A stretch of 64,000 nucleotides of DNA, taken from assembly GCA_965231905.1 (NCBI GenBank), contig CBDDOO010000002.1:496001-560000 (forward strand), in the 5' to 3' direction. Below the pieces are notes generated by a model. It ran no database searches and had not been told where the DNA came from. It worked only from the letters and a program-made list of their open reading frames with translations. Positions within the stretch are counted from its first letter, which is position 1, and every line of letters begins with the position of its first letter. Made by a program: the position numbers and the translations under genes. Shown here piece by piece: positions 33,091-41,376 of the stretch. This DNA is from G963663315 sp965231905 (lineage in GTDB: Bacteria > Pseudomonadota > Gammaproteobacteria > Arenicellales > Poriferihabitantaceae).

Positions 33091-34629
33091 ATGGTTAAAG
33101 ATAACAAACCTGCCGAGCAAAGTACGACATCCACACGTTCAACCAGCCGGGCCCAGACTTCTACCGACCTGGAACGCTGTGTCAATGCGCCGGGACGGGC
33201 GGACCTTGTCAAACAGGTCAGTGAGAAAATCCGGGAAACCGGTGTCACTTACGTCTACTTCCAGTTCGTTTCGGTCACCGGCCGAATTGTCGGGAAGGGG
33301 ATTCCCGCCGACCACTGGGAGAGAGTGTCGGAGAGGGGATTTCAACTGGTTTACGGTTCAACCGCAAACCTGTTTGTCGACCGTCATGGGAGTTACATCG
33401 GTTATGGCCCCGAATCATCGGAATTGGTCGGTATTCCTGACCCGGAAACTTTTGTCCAGTTGCCCTGGGACAAACGTATTGGCCGTGTATTTTGTACCTG
33501 TTACCGTAACCGCGAGGAGCGCGTCAATCCAGGCGCCCATCTGACTTCTGACTGTCGCGGAAACCTGAAAATCATCCATCAGGAGTTCGAGGAGAAGCAT
33601 AATATGCACATGCGCGCCGGTACTGAACCGGAGATGATGTGGCTCAAACTGGATGAAAACCGCCAACTCAAGGGCGGCGTGACCAAACCCAACTGTTACC
33701 ATATCGATCAGTTCGAAGAATTGCGCCCGGCCTTTATGCAGGTGATCGAATACGGCCAGAAAATGGGCTTTGACATGATCCAGGGTGATCACGAAGACGC
33801 GCCGGGACAACTGGAATTGAACTGGATGTTTGATGACGTAGTCAGGAATTCGGACCGACTGACTACCTATCGGCAGATCTGCGCCCAGGTCGCCCGTGAA
33901 AAAGGGTTGCATGCCTGTTTCATGTCCAAGCCGTTCATGAATGTATCCGCGTCCGGCTGTCACCATAATGTTTCATTGTGGTCCGGCGGTGAAGGGGCCG
34001 TCAATCCGTTGCACAACGAAACGCTTCCGGGCCTGGACGACGTATTCACTTATCTGGAAGGCGGCGCCAATCATTTCATGCCGGATCCTGCGATTGACGA
34101 AGTCAAGCCCGGTCCAGTCGGATTGAAGTCAATCGGCGGCGTGATCGAGCATCTTGGCGCTCTGACTTCAATCGGGTCGTCCACGGTCAACTCCTACAGA
34201 AGATTGTGGGATACCGGCTTCTGGGCTCCGGTTTTTGCGGATTGGGGTTTCCAGAACAGAACCTGTGCGCTGCGGGTATCGGCGCCGGGCCGGTTTGAAT
34301 ACCGTTCGGTTGACTCGATGGTCAATCCATACCTCATGGGCGGCGCGTTGCTGAAGGCGTTCGATGACGGGATCACCCGTAACCTGGATCCGGGAGAACC
34401 CGAAGAGCGTAACATTTATGAAGCGATGGACGCCGGCAAGCAAGTCAAAAAGCTGCCGATGACCCTGGGAGACGCTCTCAAGGAACTGGAAAACGATGAC
34501 GTGATACGCTCGTCCATGCCGGATGAAATGTACCGGGTCTATCATCACTACAAAAATGACGAATGGGAGCGGTTCAATCATTCGGTATCCGATTGGGACC
34601 TTGCGAACTATCTTGATTGTCTGCCTTGA
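33091..34629 (+). CDS. glnT: Glutamine synthetase type III/GlnT family, candidate gamma-glutamylmethylamide synthetase
   Basis: A 512-residue ATP-dependent ligase of the glutamine synthetase fold. It has an N-terminal region (TYVYFQFVSVTGRIVGKGIPA) and a catalytic domain with GTEPEMMW, GDHEDAPGQLELNW, FMSKPFMNVSASGCHHNVSLW and RRLWDTGFWAPVFADWGFQNRTCALRV. In the NMG pathway, GmaS of this family joins methylamine to glutamate. A plain glutamine synthetase or other amine ligase is possible. The start at ATG 33091 has GGAGG 5 nt upstream, excluding the in-frame TTG at 33079. It is about 70 residues longer than typical GlnT, owing to N- and C-terminal extensions. It lies between the flavoprotein and the amidotransferase genes. 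Confidence 0.85.
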   Translation: MVKDNKPAEQSTTSTRSTSRAQTSTDLERCVNAPGRADLVKQVSEKIRETGVTYVYFQFVSVTGRIVGKGIPADHWERVSERGFQLVYGSTANLFVDRHGSYIGYGPESSELVGIPDPETFVQLPWDKRIGRVFCTCYRNREERVNPGAHLTSDCRGNLKIIHQEFEEKHNMHMRAGTEPEMMWLKLDENRQLKGGVTKPNCYHIDQFEELRPAFMQVIEYGQKMGFDMIQGDHEDAPGQLELNWMFDDVVRNSDRLTTYRQICAQVAREKGLHACFMSKPFMNVSASGCHHNVSLWSGGEGAVNPLHNETLPGLDDVFTYLEGGANHFMPDPAIDEVKPGPVGLKSIGGVIEHLGALTSIGSSTVNSYRRLWDTGFWAPVFADWGFQNRTCALRVSAPGRFEYRSVDSMVNPYLMGGALLKAFDDGITRNLDPGEPEERNIYEAMDAGKQVKKLPMTLGDALKELENDDVIRSSMPDEMYRVYHHYKNDEWERFNHSVSDWDLANYLDCLP

Positions 34630-34689
34630 GGCTGCTGCCCCCGGGATCAAAATCAAAACCAGATTCAATCAGTCAGGAGGAATTGCGTA

Positions 34690-35625
34690 ATGTGCGGTAT
34701 CGCAGGACTTATCCATAGAGGTAAAAGCTCTGATGTCGGATCAGAAATGACCTCGATGCTTCAATCGCTGAAGCATCGGGGCCCTGACTCCACCGGGTTC
34801 GCGCTCTATGGCAACACTATGAAGGACCAGTATGTGATGCGCTTCAAGGTCGCCGAACAGGAAGACATGAAAAGCGGATTCGATATACATCAACAGGTCG
34901 TTGACCGTCAGGAGGAGGTGGACGCGCGTCTGGAAAAACTGGACGCCTCCGTCATCAGCCGTGATCAGGCCACTGCCTATTCTCACCGTTATACCTTTTC
35001 TTTTGACGGTGACATGCGCCGGTTGGCTGATTACGTCGAAGACATCGAGGGGGTGGAAATCCTGTCGATCGGCGAGGGCCTGGAACTGATCAAGGATCTG
35101 GGTGACGCCGAAAGGGTATCGCGGCAGTACGACCTGTCGGGGTTTGAAGGCACTCACGCGATCGGTCATACCCGGATGGCGACCGAGTCCGATGTGGACA
35201 TTCGGTCGGCGCATCCCTACTGGGCCTATCCGTTCAACGATGTGTCGGTCGTACACAATGGGCAGTTGACCAACTACTGGGGTTTCCGCCGGGAAATGGA
35301 ACGGCGCGGACATCGATTCATGTCGAACTGCGACTCCGAACTGATCGCGGTATATATTGCGGATCGCATGGGTGAAGGGGATGACCTGGAAACAGCGATG
35401 ACACGCTCGGTGGAAGAACTGGACGGCGTATTCACTTATCTGGTTGCGACCAGTGATCAACTCGGCATGGCAAAGGATGTCATGGCCGCCAAGCCGATGG
35501 TGTTGTACGAGAGCGAAGACTTTGTCGGGCTGGCTTCTGAAGAAGTTTCAATCCGCAGTATCTTTCCGGATGAAATTCACACATTTGATCCTTATGAAGG
35601 GGAGGTTCGGGTATGGCAGGCGTAG
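34690..35625 (+). CDS. mgsA: Class II glutamine amidotransferase, N-methylglutamate synthase subunit A-like
   Basis: A 311-residue N-terminal-nucleophile amidotransferase. It begins MCGIAGLIHRG, so Cys2 would become the catalytic residue after Met removal. It continues with LKHRGPDSTGFALYG, GHTRMATESDVDIRSAHPYW and SNCDSELIAVY. Its counterpart is MgsA in NMG users and GlxB in other clusters. With the two downstream subunits it would make N-methylglutamate from gamma-glutamylmethylamide (by NMG homology) or act as a glutamate-synthase-like enzyme. A strong GGAGG RBS precedes it. Its 3' end overlaps the next gene by 13 bp. Confidence 0.88.
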   Translation: MCGIAGLIHRGKSSDVGSEMTSMLQSLKHRGPDSTGFALYGNTMKDQYVMRFKVAEQEDMKSGFDIHQQVVDRQEEVDARLEKLDASVISRDQATAYSHRYTFSFDGDMRRLADYVEDIEGVEILSIGEGLELIKDLGDAERVSRQYDLSGFEGTHAIGHTRMATESDVDIRSAHPYWAYPFNDVSVVHNGQLTNYWGFRREMERRGHRFMSNCDSELIAVYIADRMGEGDDLETAMTRSVEELDGVFTYLVATSDQLGMAKDVMAAKPMVLYESEDFVGLASEEVSIRSIFPDEIHTFDPYEGEVRVWQA

Positions 35626-36452
35626 ATCACAAGTCCCATGATATGGGTCTGCATGCGGAGCAACTGAAAGGGCGTACCCAGCAGCGGTTTTTCAGCGCCA
35701 CCGAAGAGGAGAATTATACTTATCCGTGGGCGTTTGAGGTTGATCCCGACCGCTCGGTCGGGTTTGACGCGCTGGCAATGGAGTCAACCGATATCAACCT
35801 GAAAATCAGGGAATTGATGCAGCAGGGGTATGGCGCTATTACGATCAGTAATCCGCGCGCGCGTCATGGTGTCGGAGTGGGCATATTGAATCGTGTCAAC
35901 ATCAGCTTCGAAGGCTCTCTCGGCTATTTCGGCTGTGGTTTGATTGACGGTCCGAACATCCGGATCAGCGGCCGCGTTGGCTGGTCCTGCGCCGAGAACA
36001 TGATGGCCGGGACGGTCGTCATTGAAGGCAACGCAGGTTCGACATTCGGAGCGGCCATACGAGGCGGAGACCTGGTTTGCAAGGGCGATGTCGGCTCCCG
36101 GACCGGTATCGACCAGAAGGGAGGCACCATCATCGTAGGCGGAAGAACCGGCGCTTTTTCCGGATTCATGATGCAGCGCGGACGCATGGTGATTTGTGGT
36201 GACGCTGGCAAGAACCTGGGTGATTCGATGTACGACGGCGTCATATATGTCGGCGGGGAAGTGGAAGACCTCGGTGTCGATTGCGTTCCGGGCGAACTGA
36301 ACGAAACAGAGTTGAAGTGGCTCACCCAGAAGCTGGCAATGTATGACATCTCGCCGGCATGCGGAGTGGAAAACATGAAGAAATTCGTCTCCGGTAAAAG
36401 CCTGTGGAATTACGATAACCTGGAGCCCACCGAGAAAAAGCTGATCCTCTGA
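35613..36452 (+). CDS. mgsB: GXGXG-domain subunit, N-methylglutamate synthase subunit B-like
   Basis: A 279-residue protein with the right-handed beta-helix GXGXG repeats of the glutamate synthase large-subunit C-terminus (NAGSTFGAAIRGGDLVCKGDVG, GGTIIVGGRTGAFSGFMMQRG, GRMVICGDAGKNLGDSMYDG). As a separate subunit it matches MgsB/GlxC. It overlaps the preceding amidotransferase gene, which implies translational coupling and a stoichiometric complex. Confidence 0.88.
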   Translation: MAGVDHKSHDMGLHAEQLKGRTQQRFFSATEEENYTYPWAFEVDPDRSVGFDALAMESTDINLKIRELMQQGYGAITISNPRARHGVGVGILNRVNISFEGSLGYFGCGLIDGPNIRISGRVGWSCAENMMAGTVVIEGNAGSTFGAAIRGGDLVCKGDVGSRTGIDQKGGTIIVGGRTGAFSGFMMQRGRMVICGDAGKNLGDSMYDGVIYVGGEVEDLGVDCVPGELNETELKWLTQKLAMYDISPACGVENMKKFVSGKSLWNYDNLEPTEKKLIL

Positions 36453-36487
36453 AATCCCAATACACTTAAATCCTGGTGACCATAAAA

Positions 36488-37828
36488 ATGTCAAAACCGA
36501 AAAGAGATCCCAGTCATCTGGGGCAGAGTTTCATGTTCCCGCCAGAGGTGATGGATGATATCCATATCAAGTCGGAGCTCGGACGATACCGTATGCGCGG
36601 CTTTTCCCTGTTCAAGAGAATTCCGACCTGGGACGACCTGACATTCATGCCCGGTACGTTGACCCGGTTCGTGATTGAAGGATACCGCGAGAAATGCCTG
36701 ACCAAAACCGTGATTGGGCCGAAAGCCAAACGCCCGCTGGAACTCGACATTCCCGTCTATATCACCGGCATGAGCTTTGGCGCATTGTCCTATGAAGCGA
36801 AAACCGCGCTGGCGCGGGGCGCTACCATGGCGGGAACGGCCACTTGTTCCGGCGAAGGCGGCATGATCCCGGATGAGCGCCGATATTCGGAAAAATGGAT
36901 GTATCAATGTATCCAGTCGCGCTACGGTTTCAACCCGAATCATCTGCGGCTGGCGGACTGTGTCGAGTTTTTCATTGGCCAGGGCTGCAAGGTGGGACTG
37001 GGGGGGCACCTGATGGGCCAGAAAGTCACCGATCAGGTGGCCGAAATGCGCTCCCTGCCGGCCGGAATTGACCAGCGTTCGCCGGCCCGTCACCCGGACT
37101 GGCTGGGGCCGGACGATCTCGCATTGAAGATCAACGAGGTGCGTGAAGCCACCAACGGCGAAATTCCGATCCAACTGAAACTGGGCGCGGCGCGGGTATA
37201 TGACGACGTTCGTATGGCAGCCAAAACCGGCCCCGACTCGATTTACATGGACGGTATGGAAGGCGGCACTGGCGCCGGCCCCCATCTGGCGACCGAGGAA
37301 ACCGGCGTGCCGGGTATTGCCGCGATCCGTCAGGCGCGCCGCGCTCTGGAAGATGTCGGTAAATCCGGTGAAATTTCTCTGGTTTATGCCGGTGGAATCC
37401 GCAATGGCGGCGATGTCGCGAAAGCGCTGGCGCTGGGCGCCGACGCGGTCGCGATCGGTCATGCCGCGTTGATGGCCCTGAACTGCAACAAGGCCATTCC
37501 GGAAGCGGATTTTGAAAAGGAAATGGGAGTCGAAGCGGGCCATTGCTATCATTGCCACACCGGTCGTTGCCCGGTCGGCGTGGCCACTCAGGACCCGGTT
37601 CTGCGGAAACGCCTGGACCCGGACGCGGCTGCGGAGCGGGTATACAACTTCCTGCATACGTTGACCATCGAGGCGCAGCTTCTGGCGCGCGCCTGTGGTA
37701 AAACCAATATCCATTCCCTCGAACCCGAAGATCTGGCGGCGCTCACCATGGAAGCCTCCGCACTGGCCCAGGTTCCCCTTGCAGGCACTCAATACACGGT
37801 CGGTCGTCCCGACATGACCCGTTTTTGA
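36488..37828 (+). CDS. mgsC: FMN-binding glutamate synthase-type subunit, N-methylglutamate synthase subunit C-like
   Basis: A 446-residue protein corresponding to the FMN/Fe-S catalytic domain of glutamate synthase (MgsC/GlxD). It has a TIM-barrel with IYITGMSFGALSYEAK-like entry, GGEG(G)MIPDERRYSEKW, MDGMEGGTGAGPHL, YAGGIRNGGDVAKALALGADAVAIG and the cluster-binding CYHCHTGRCPVGVATQ near residue 345. ATG 36488 is preferred over GTG 36476. A very long antisense frame exists over it but has no support. It completes the three-subunit synthase unit. Confidence 0.9.
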   Translation: MSKPKRDPSHLGQSFMFPPEVMDDIHIKSELGRYRMRGFSLFKRIPTWDDLTFMPGTLTRFVIEGYREKCLTKTVIGPKAKRPLELDIPVYITGMSFGALSYEAKTALARGATMAGTATCSGEGGMIPDERRYSEKWMYQCIQSRYGFNPNHLRLADCVEFFIGQGCKVGLGGHLMGQKVTDQVAEMRSLPAGIDQRSPARHPDWLGPDDLALKINEVREATNGEIPIQLKLGAARVYDDVRMAAKTGPDSIYMDGMEGGTGAGPHLATEETGVPGIAAIRQARRALEDVGKSGEISLVYAGGIRNGGDVAKALALGADAVAIGHAALMALNCNKAIPEADFEKEMGVEAGHCYHCHTGRCPVGVATQDPVLRKRLDPDAAAERVYNFLHTLTIEAQLLARACGKTNIHSLEPEDLAALTMEASALAQVPLAGTQYTVGRPDMTRF

Positions 37829-37855
37829 CGATCCGGCAGATCAGGAGATGAAAAC

Positions 37856-38239
37856 ATGAATAATGATGTAGACAAGTTTATCGAATCCGACGGCCTGGAT
37901 TCTGACCGCGAAAAGGACATCGGACAGCATATCGGTTACCGCTATGATGTCAATCTGGTTCCGGACATGGACCGCTGCACTGAATTCCTGAAAGCCTATA
38001 TGAAAATCATGGGCTGGCGGGATCTGAACTGGCTGGAAGACGTACACATGGGGTACGAAGAAGGCAAACCGGCCGTATTTGACCGCAATATCAACGGTTG
38101 GGTGCAAATCCCCGAGACCATGGAATTGCCGGATAACCAGCAGGATCGGGACATGATCGCGCGCGAGCTTCTGGTTAAATTCCAGATGTCGAAATCCCAC
38201 CCGATGGTTGATCTGATGAACGCCTACCGGAAATTCTGA
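37856..38239 (+). CDS. Uncharacterised small acidic protein of the methylamine operon
   Basis: A 127-residue acidic, soluble protein with several Trp and no membrane segment. Segments such as RCTEFLKAYMKIMGWRDLNW and RDMIARELLVKFQMSKSHPM look like a compact helical fold. The RBS CAGGAGATGAAAAC is good and the gene lies 27 bp after mgsC, so it belongs to the operon. I recognise no family. A role as a chaperone or small subunit of the N-methylglutamate synthase is a guess from position. Confidence 0.7.
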   Translation: MNNDVDKFIESDGLDSDREKDIGQHIGYRYDVNLVPDMDRCTEFLKAYMKIMGWRDLNWLEDVHMGYEEGKPAVFDRNINGWVQIPETMELPDNQQDRDMIARELLVKFQMSKSHPMVDLMNAYRKF

Positions 38240-38283
38240 TCCAGCGCTCAACCCGGCCATGCCGGAGAGGTCAGAACATCCGT

Positions 38284-39030
38284 ATGGCTGACAGTATGAC
38301 GAAACTCAGTGTCAATCTGAACAAGATCGCGCTTTTGCGAAACTCCCGCGGTCGGGATTATCCGAACGTGGTTGAGTATGCGCGCAAATGCATCGCTCTC
38401 GGGGTGGATGGCATCACCGTACATCCGCGCCCGGATGAACGCCATACCCGGAAACAGGATGCTTGCGACCTCGGGCTATTGTGCGAACAGTATCCGCAGG
38501 TCGAATTCAATATCGAAGGCTATCCCACGCAGGATTTCATGGCGATGGTCGAGGCGATCAAGCCCGATCAATGCACCCTGGTTCCAGACGACGTAAACCA
38601 GTTGACCTCGGATCATGGCTGGGATATTGACGGTTCAACCGCAACGTTGACCCCTGTGCTGGAACGTCTGTCTGACGCCGGAATCCGCAGTTCCCTGTTC
38701 GTGGATCCGGACCCGGCCCAGGTTGCAGCCGCGGCCAGGGTCGGAGCGGACCGAATCGAGCTGTATACCGAAGCCTGGGCCAACGCATTCAGCCGACCGG
38801 ACGAGCAATCAGTGTTTGATCAATATCTGGAATCGGCTGTAAAAGCGGCCGAATCGGGAGTTGGAATCAACGCCGGTCATGACCTTGACCTGAACAATCT
38901 GCCACGATTCCTGGAGATACCGGGTATTCTGGAAGTTTCAATCGGTCATGCACTGACTGTCGAGTGCCTCTTCCAGGGTATCGAAAACGTCATACCGCGC
39001 TATCTCGAGGTCTGCGCCGGGTCGGCTTGA
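38284..39030 (+). CDS. pdxJ: Pyridoxine 5'-phosphate synthase
   Basis: A 248-residue TIM-barrel enzyme that condenses 1-deoxyxylulose 5-phosphate with 3-amino-2-oxopropyl phosphate in the DXP-dependent vitamin B6 route. Characteristic blocks: LSVNLNKIALLRNSRG, GVDGITVHPRPDERHTR, CTLVPDD (where LVPE is usual), GADRIELYTEAWA and GINAGHDLDLNNLPRFL. It is 44 bp after the unknown gene and presumably the last gene of the operon, an odd partner. It could serve PLP demand in amine metabolism, with serC (also PdxF) elsewhere in the window. Confidence 0.92.
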   Translation: MADSMTKLSVNLNKIALLRNSRGRDYPNVVEYARKCIALGVDGITVHPRPDERHTRKQDACDLGLLCEQYPQVEFNIEGYPTQDFMAMVEAIKPDQCTLVPDDVNQLTSDHGWDIDGSTATLTPVLERLSDAGIRSSLFVDPDPAQVAAAARVGADRIELYTEAWANAFSRPDEQSVFDQYLESAVKAAESGVGINAGHDLDLNNLPRFLEIPGILEVSIGHALTVECLFQGIENVIPRYLEVCAGSA

Positions 39031-39071
39031 GACGGTTCTTTGGATATTTCCCGTGTTATGATGTTCGGGTG

Positions 39072-40658
39072 ATGATCGAGAACAAAAACATATCCCGCCG
39101 CCGACTTCCGGTCGGATATCAGACTTTCCGGCGCCTCCGGGAACGGAACTGCTATTATGTCGATAAGACTCCCCTGATTCGACAGATGATTGATCAGGGG
39201 GATTACTACTTCCTGTCCCGCCCCCGGCGCTTTGGCAAGAGTCTGCTGCTCGATACCCTGCATGAACTGTTCGAGGGTAGCGAGGAGTTGTTCCGGGGGC
39301 TTGATATTCACGATCACTGGGACTGGAGTGCAGAGCAAAAGCATCCGGTAGTGCGGATAAGTTTTGACGGGCTATACAACAGTCCGCAAGCATTGGACAA
39401 GAATGTTCATACGCAGTTGTCCATTACCGAACGGCATTTTGGTCTGGAACAAGGTTCGGCGGAAAATTCCGGAGCGGATCGTTTCATGGATTTGCTGGGT
39501 CGTCTTCATGATCAGACCGGCCAGGAAGTAGTGATTCTGATTGATGAATACGACAAGCCGATACTGGATGTATTGGAAAACCCGGAGCTGGCGCGATTGA
39601 ATCGGGATTATTTGCGGGGATTCTACGGCATCATCAAGGGTAGTGCCCGGCATATCCGGTTCGTCTTTATCACCGGCATCAGTATGTTCTCGAATGTGAA
39701 TCTGTTCTCGGGTCTTAACAACCTGAAGAACATCAGTCTGGACTCCAGGTATTCTACGATTTGTGGTTATACTGACCGGGACCTGGATACAGTATTCGGC
39801 CCGGAATTGCCGGGTCTGGACCGGGACGAGATTCGGCGTTGGTACAATGGTTACAGCTGGCTTGGGGAGGAGAGGGTTTACAACCCGTATGATGTATTGC
39901 TGCTGTTTGATAGTCGGAAATTTGAGCCTTACTGGTTTCGCACCGGCACGCCGACCTTCCTGTACCGGGAACTGATTGCCAAGAAAATCAGCCTGATGGA
40001 ATTGGGGCATCGCACAGCGAACAAGGAACTGGTTTCCACATTCGATATAGAGAGTTACCATATTGACGCCCTGCTGTTCCAGACCGGCTATCTGACCATT
40101 GCTGGAGAAGAACGGCACGGTTCCCGCACCCGATACCGGCTGGACTATCCGAACCATGAGGTGGAGCTGAGTCTGAACCACGGTTTGCTACGGTATGTGA
40201 CGAAGGACGACTATGCCGATGAACAGGGAGAGCGCCTGCTTGAATTATTGGCCGGGCAAGATTTTGACGGCTTTGGTGAAGAACTGCGGGCGTATCTTGC
40301 GGGGATTCCGTACCCGTGGCATGACCATGGCGACCTCAGCCGTTACGAGTCCTGGTATGCGAGTCTTTTGTACATGAGCTTCAGGGCGTTGGAGATGGAT
40401 GTTCGGGTGGAGGAGGCCACCAGCCGGGGTCGTTCGGACCTGGTTCTGATTCATGTGGGTCAGGTATTCGTGATGGAGTTCAAGGTAGTGGAGGACGAAT
40501 CCGGCGCAGAAGCGGCTCTGGATCAGGCGCTGTTGCAGATACGGGAGAAGGGATATGGTGAGAAGTATCGGAATCAGGGCAAACCGATTCACAATATGGC
40601 GATCACTTTCGGGAGGGTGGAACGGAATCTGCTGGGGATTCGGGTATCGCAAGAGTAG
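39072..40658 (+). CDS. AAA-ATPase-like / DUF1703 PD-(D/E)XK protein
   Basis: A 528-residue protein. Residues about 10-240 are an AAA-ATPase-like domain with a Walker A motif (SRPRRFGKSLL, 49-59) and a Walker B motif (VVILIDEYDKPI, about 155). The C-terminal DUF1703 region carries a PD-(D/E)XK nuclease signature (Asp456, Glu469, Lys471 in GRSDLVLIHVGQVFVMEFKV). Such proteins are widespread in mobile or accessory regions, and their function is not settled. It begins 41 bp after pdxJ, and its frame stays open back into pdxJ. Start ATG 39072 (or GTG 39069) lacks a strong RBS. It is likely part of the insert with the next three genes. Confidence 0.85.
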   Translation: MIENKNISRRRLPVGYQTFRRLRERNCYYVDKTPLIRQMIDQGDYYFLSRPRRFGKSLLLDTLHELFEGSEELFRGLDIHDHWDWSAEQKHPVVRISFDGLYNSPQALDKNVHTQLSITERHFGLEQGSAENSGADRFMDLLGRLHDQTGQEVVILIDEYDKPILDVLENPELARLNRDYLRGFYGIIKGSARHIRFVFITGISMFSNVNLFSGLNNLKNISLDSRYSTICGYTDRDLDTVFGPELPGLDRDEIRRWYNGYSWLGEERVYNPYDVLLLFDSRKFEPYWFRTGTPTFLYRELIAKKISLMELGHRTANKELVSTFDIESYHIDALLFQTGYLTIAGEERHGSRTRYRLDYPNHEVELSLNHGLLRYVTKDDYADEQGERLLELLAGQDFDGFGEELRAYLAGIPYPWHDHGDLSRYESWYASLLYMSFRALEMDVRVEEATSRGRSDLVLIHVGQVFVMEFKVVEDESGAEAALDQALLQIREKGYGEKYRNQGKPIHNMAITFGRVERNLLGIRVSQE

Positions 40659-40663
40659 GATGA

Positions 40664-41341
40664 GTGACTGATCATATTGACGAACCTGCCTCCTGGCGGC
40701 AGCACAACGAAGACCGGATGCGACGTGCCGATGCCTGGGTCGAACGTAGCGAGCAGGAAGGTACGGAGGACATCGAACGCTTCATGTTTCTCTGGATCGC
40801 TTTCAATGCGGCCTATGGTAATGAAACGGCGTTGCATGATTTTGTTGAGAGGTATGAAAAGGAGAGCGAATCTCATCGCTTCGAGACATTTATAGGGAAT
40901 ATCGTGAAGCAAGACGGACAGGATGTTCTGGAAGAAATAGTATGGAAAGAATTTACTGGCCCGATCCGGATTCTGTTGAATAATCACTACGTGTTCCAAC
41001 CTTTCTGGAAATCCGTCTGTATCTCCGGGAATAGTAGCGATTGGCAACGGAGCTTCCGGGGAAGTGTGGTTAAAGCGAACCGAGCCTTGTCGGAACGGGA
41101 TGTCTGCACTGTCTTGTCGATTGTGTTTCATCGCCTTTACACTTTGCGTAACCAGATATTCCATGGTGGCGCAACTCACCCAAGCGGCTTTGGGCACGCT
41201 CAGATTCGGGATGGTAGCCGGATTATGGCGTCCCTCGTACCGGCGATCATCGACATCATGCGACAAGACATCCGCAACAATCCAGATTCAGAGACCTGGG
41301 GGAAGGTCGCCTATCCGCGTATCAACGCTGAACCAGAATAG
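40664..41341 (+). CDS. HEPN-motif protein, candidate toxin/defence factor
   Basis: A 225-residue protein starting at GTG, 5 bp after the AAA-ATPase stop, so co-transcribed. The C-terminal half has the HEPN R-X4-H motif (Arg162-Asn-Gln-Ile-Phe-His167 in LYTLRNQIFHGG) in an Apea-like context. HEPN domains are often RNases in toxin-antitoxin, abortive infection and CRISPR systems. The preceding half is polar, with many charged residues (ERFMFLWIAFNAAYG). Nuclease activity is inferred from the motif only. Confidence 0.75.
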   Translation: MTDHIDEPASWRQHNEDRMRRADAWVERSEQEGTEDIERFMFLWIAFNAAYGNETALHDFVERYEKESESHRFETFIGNIVKQDGQDVLEEIVWKEFTGPIRILLNNHYVFQPFWKSVCISGNSSDWQRSFRGSVVKANRALSERDVCTVLSIVFHRLYTLRNQIFHGGATHPSGFGHAQIRDGSRIMASLVPAIIDIMRQDIRNNPDSETWGKVAYPRINAEPE

Positions 41342-41376
41342 TAGTGTAACAGCCAGCGCGGACAGGGGGGAACAGT

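Noticed and set aside
36491..37792. A 433-residue open frame antisense to mgsC
   Set aside because: It runs opposite a clearly conserved glutamate-synthase-type gene, has no recognisable domain and no RBS, and GC-rich third positions explain long antisense openness.
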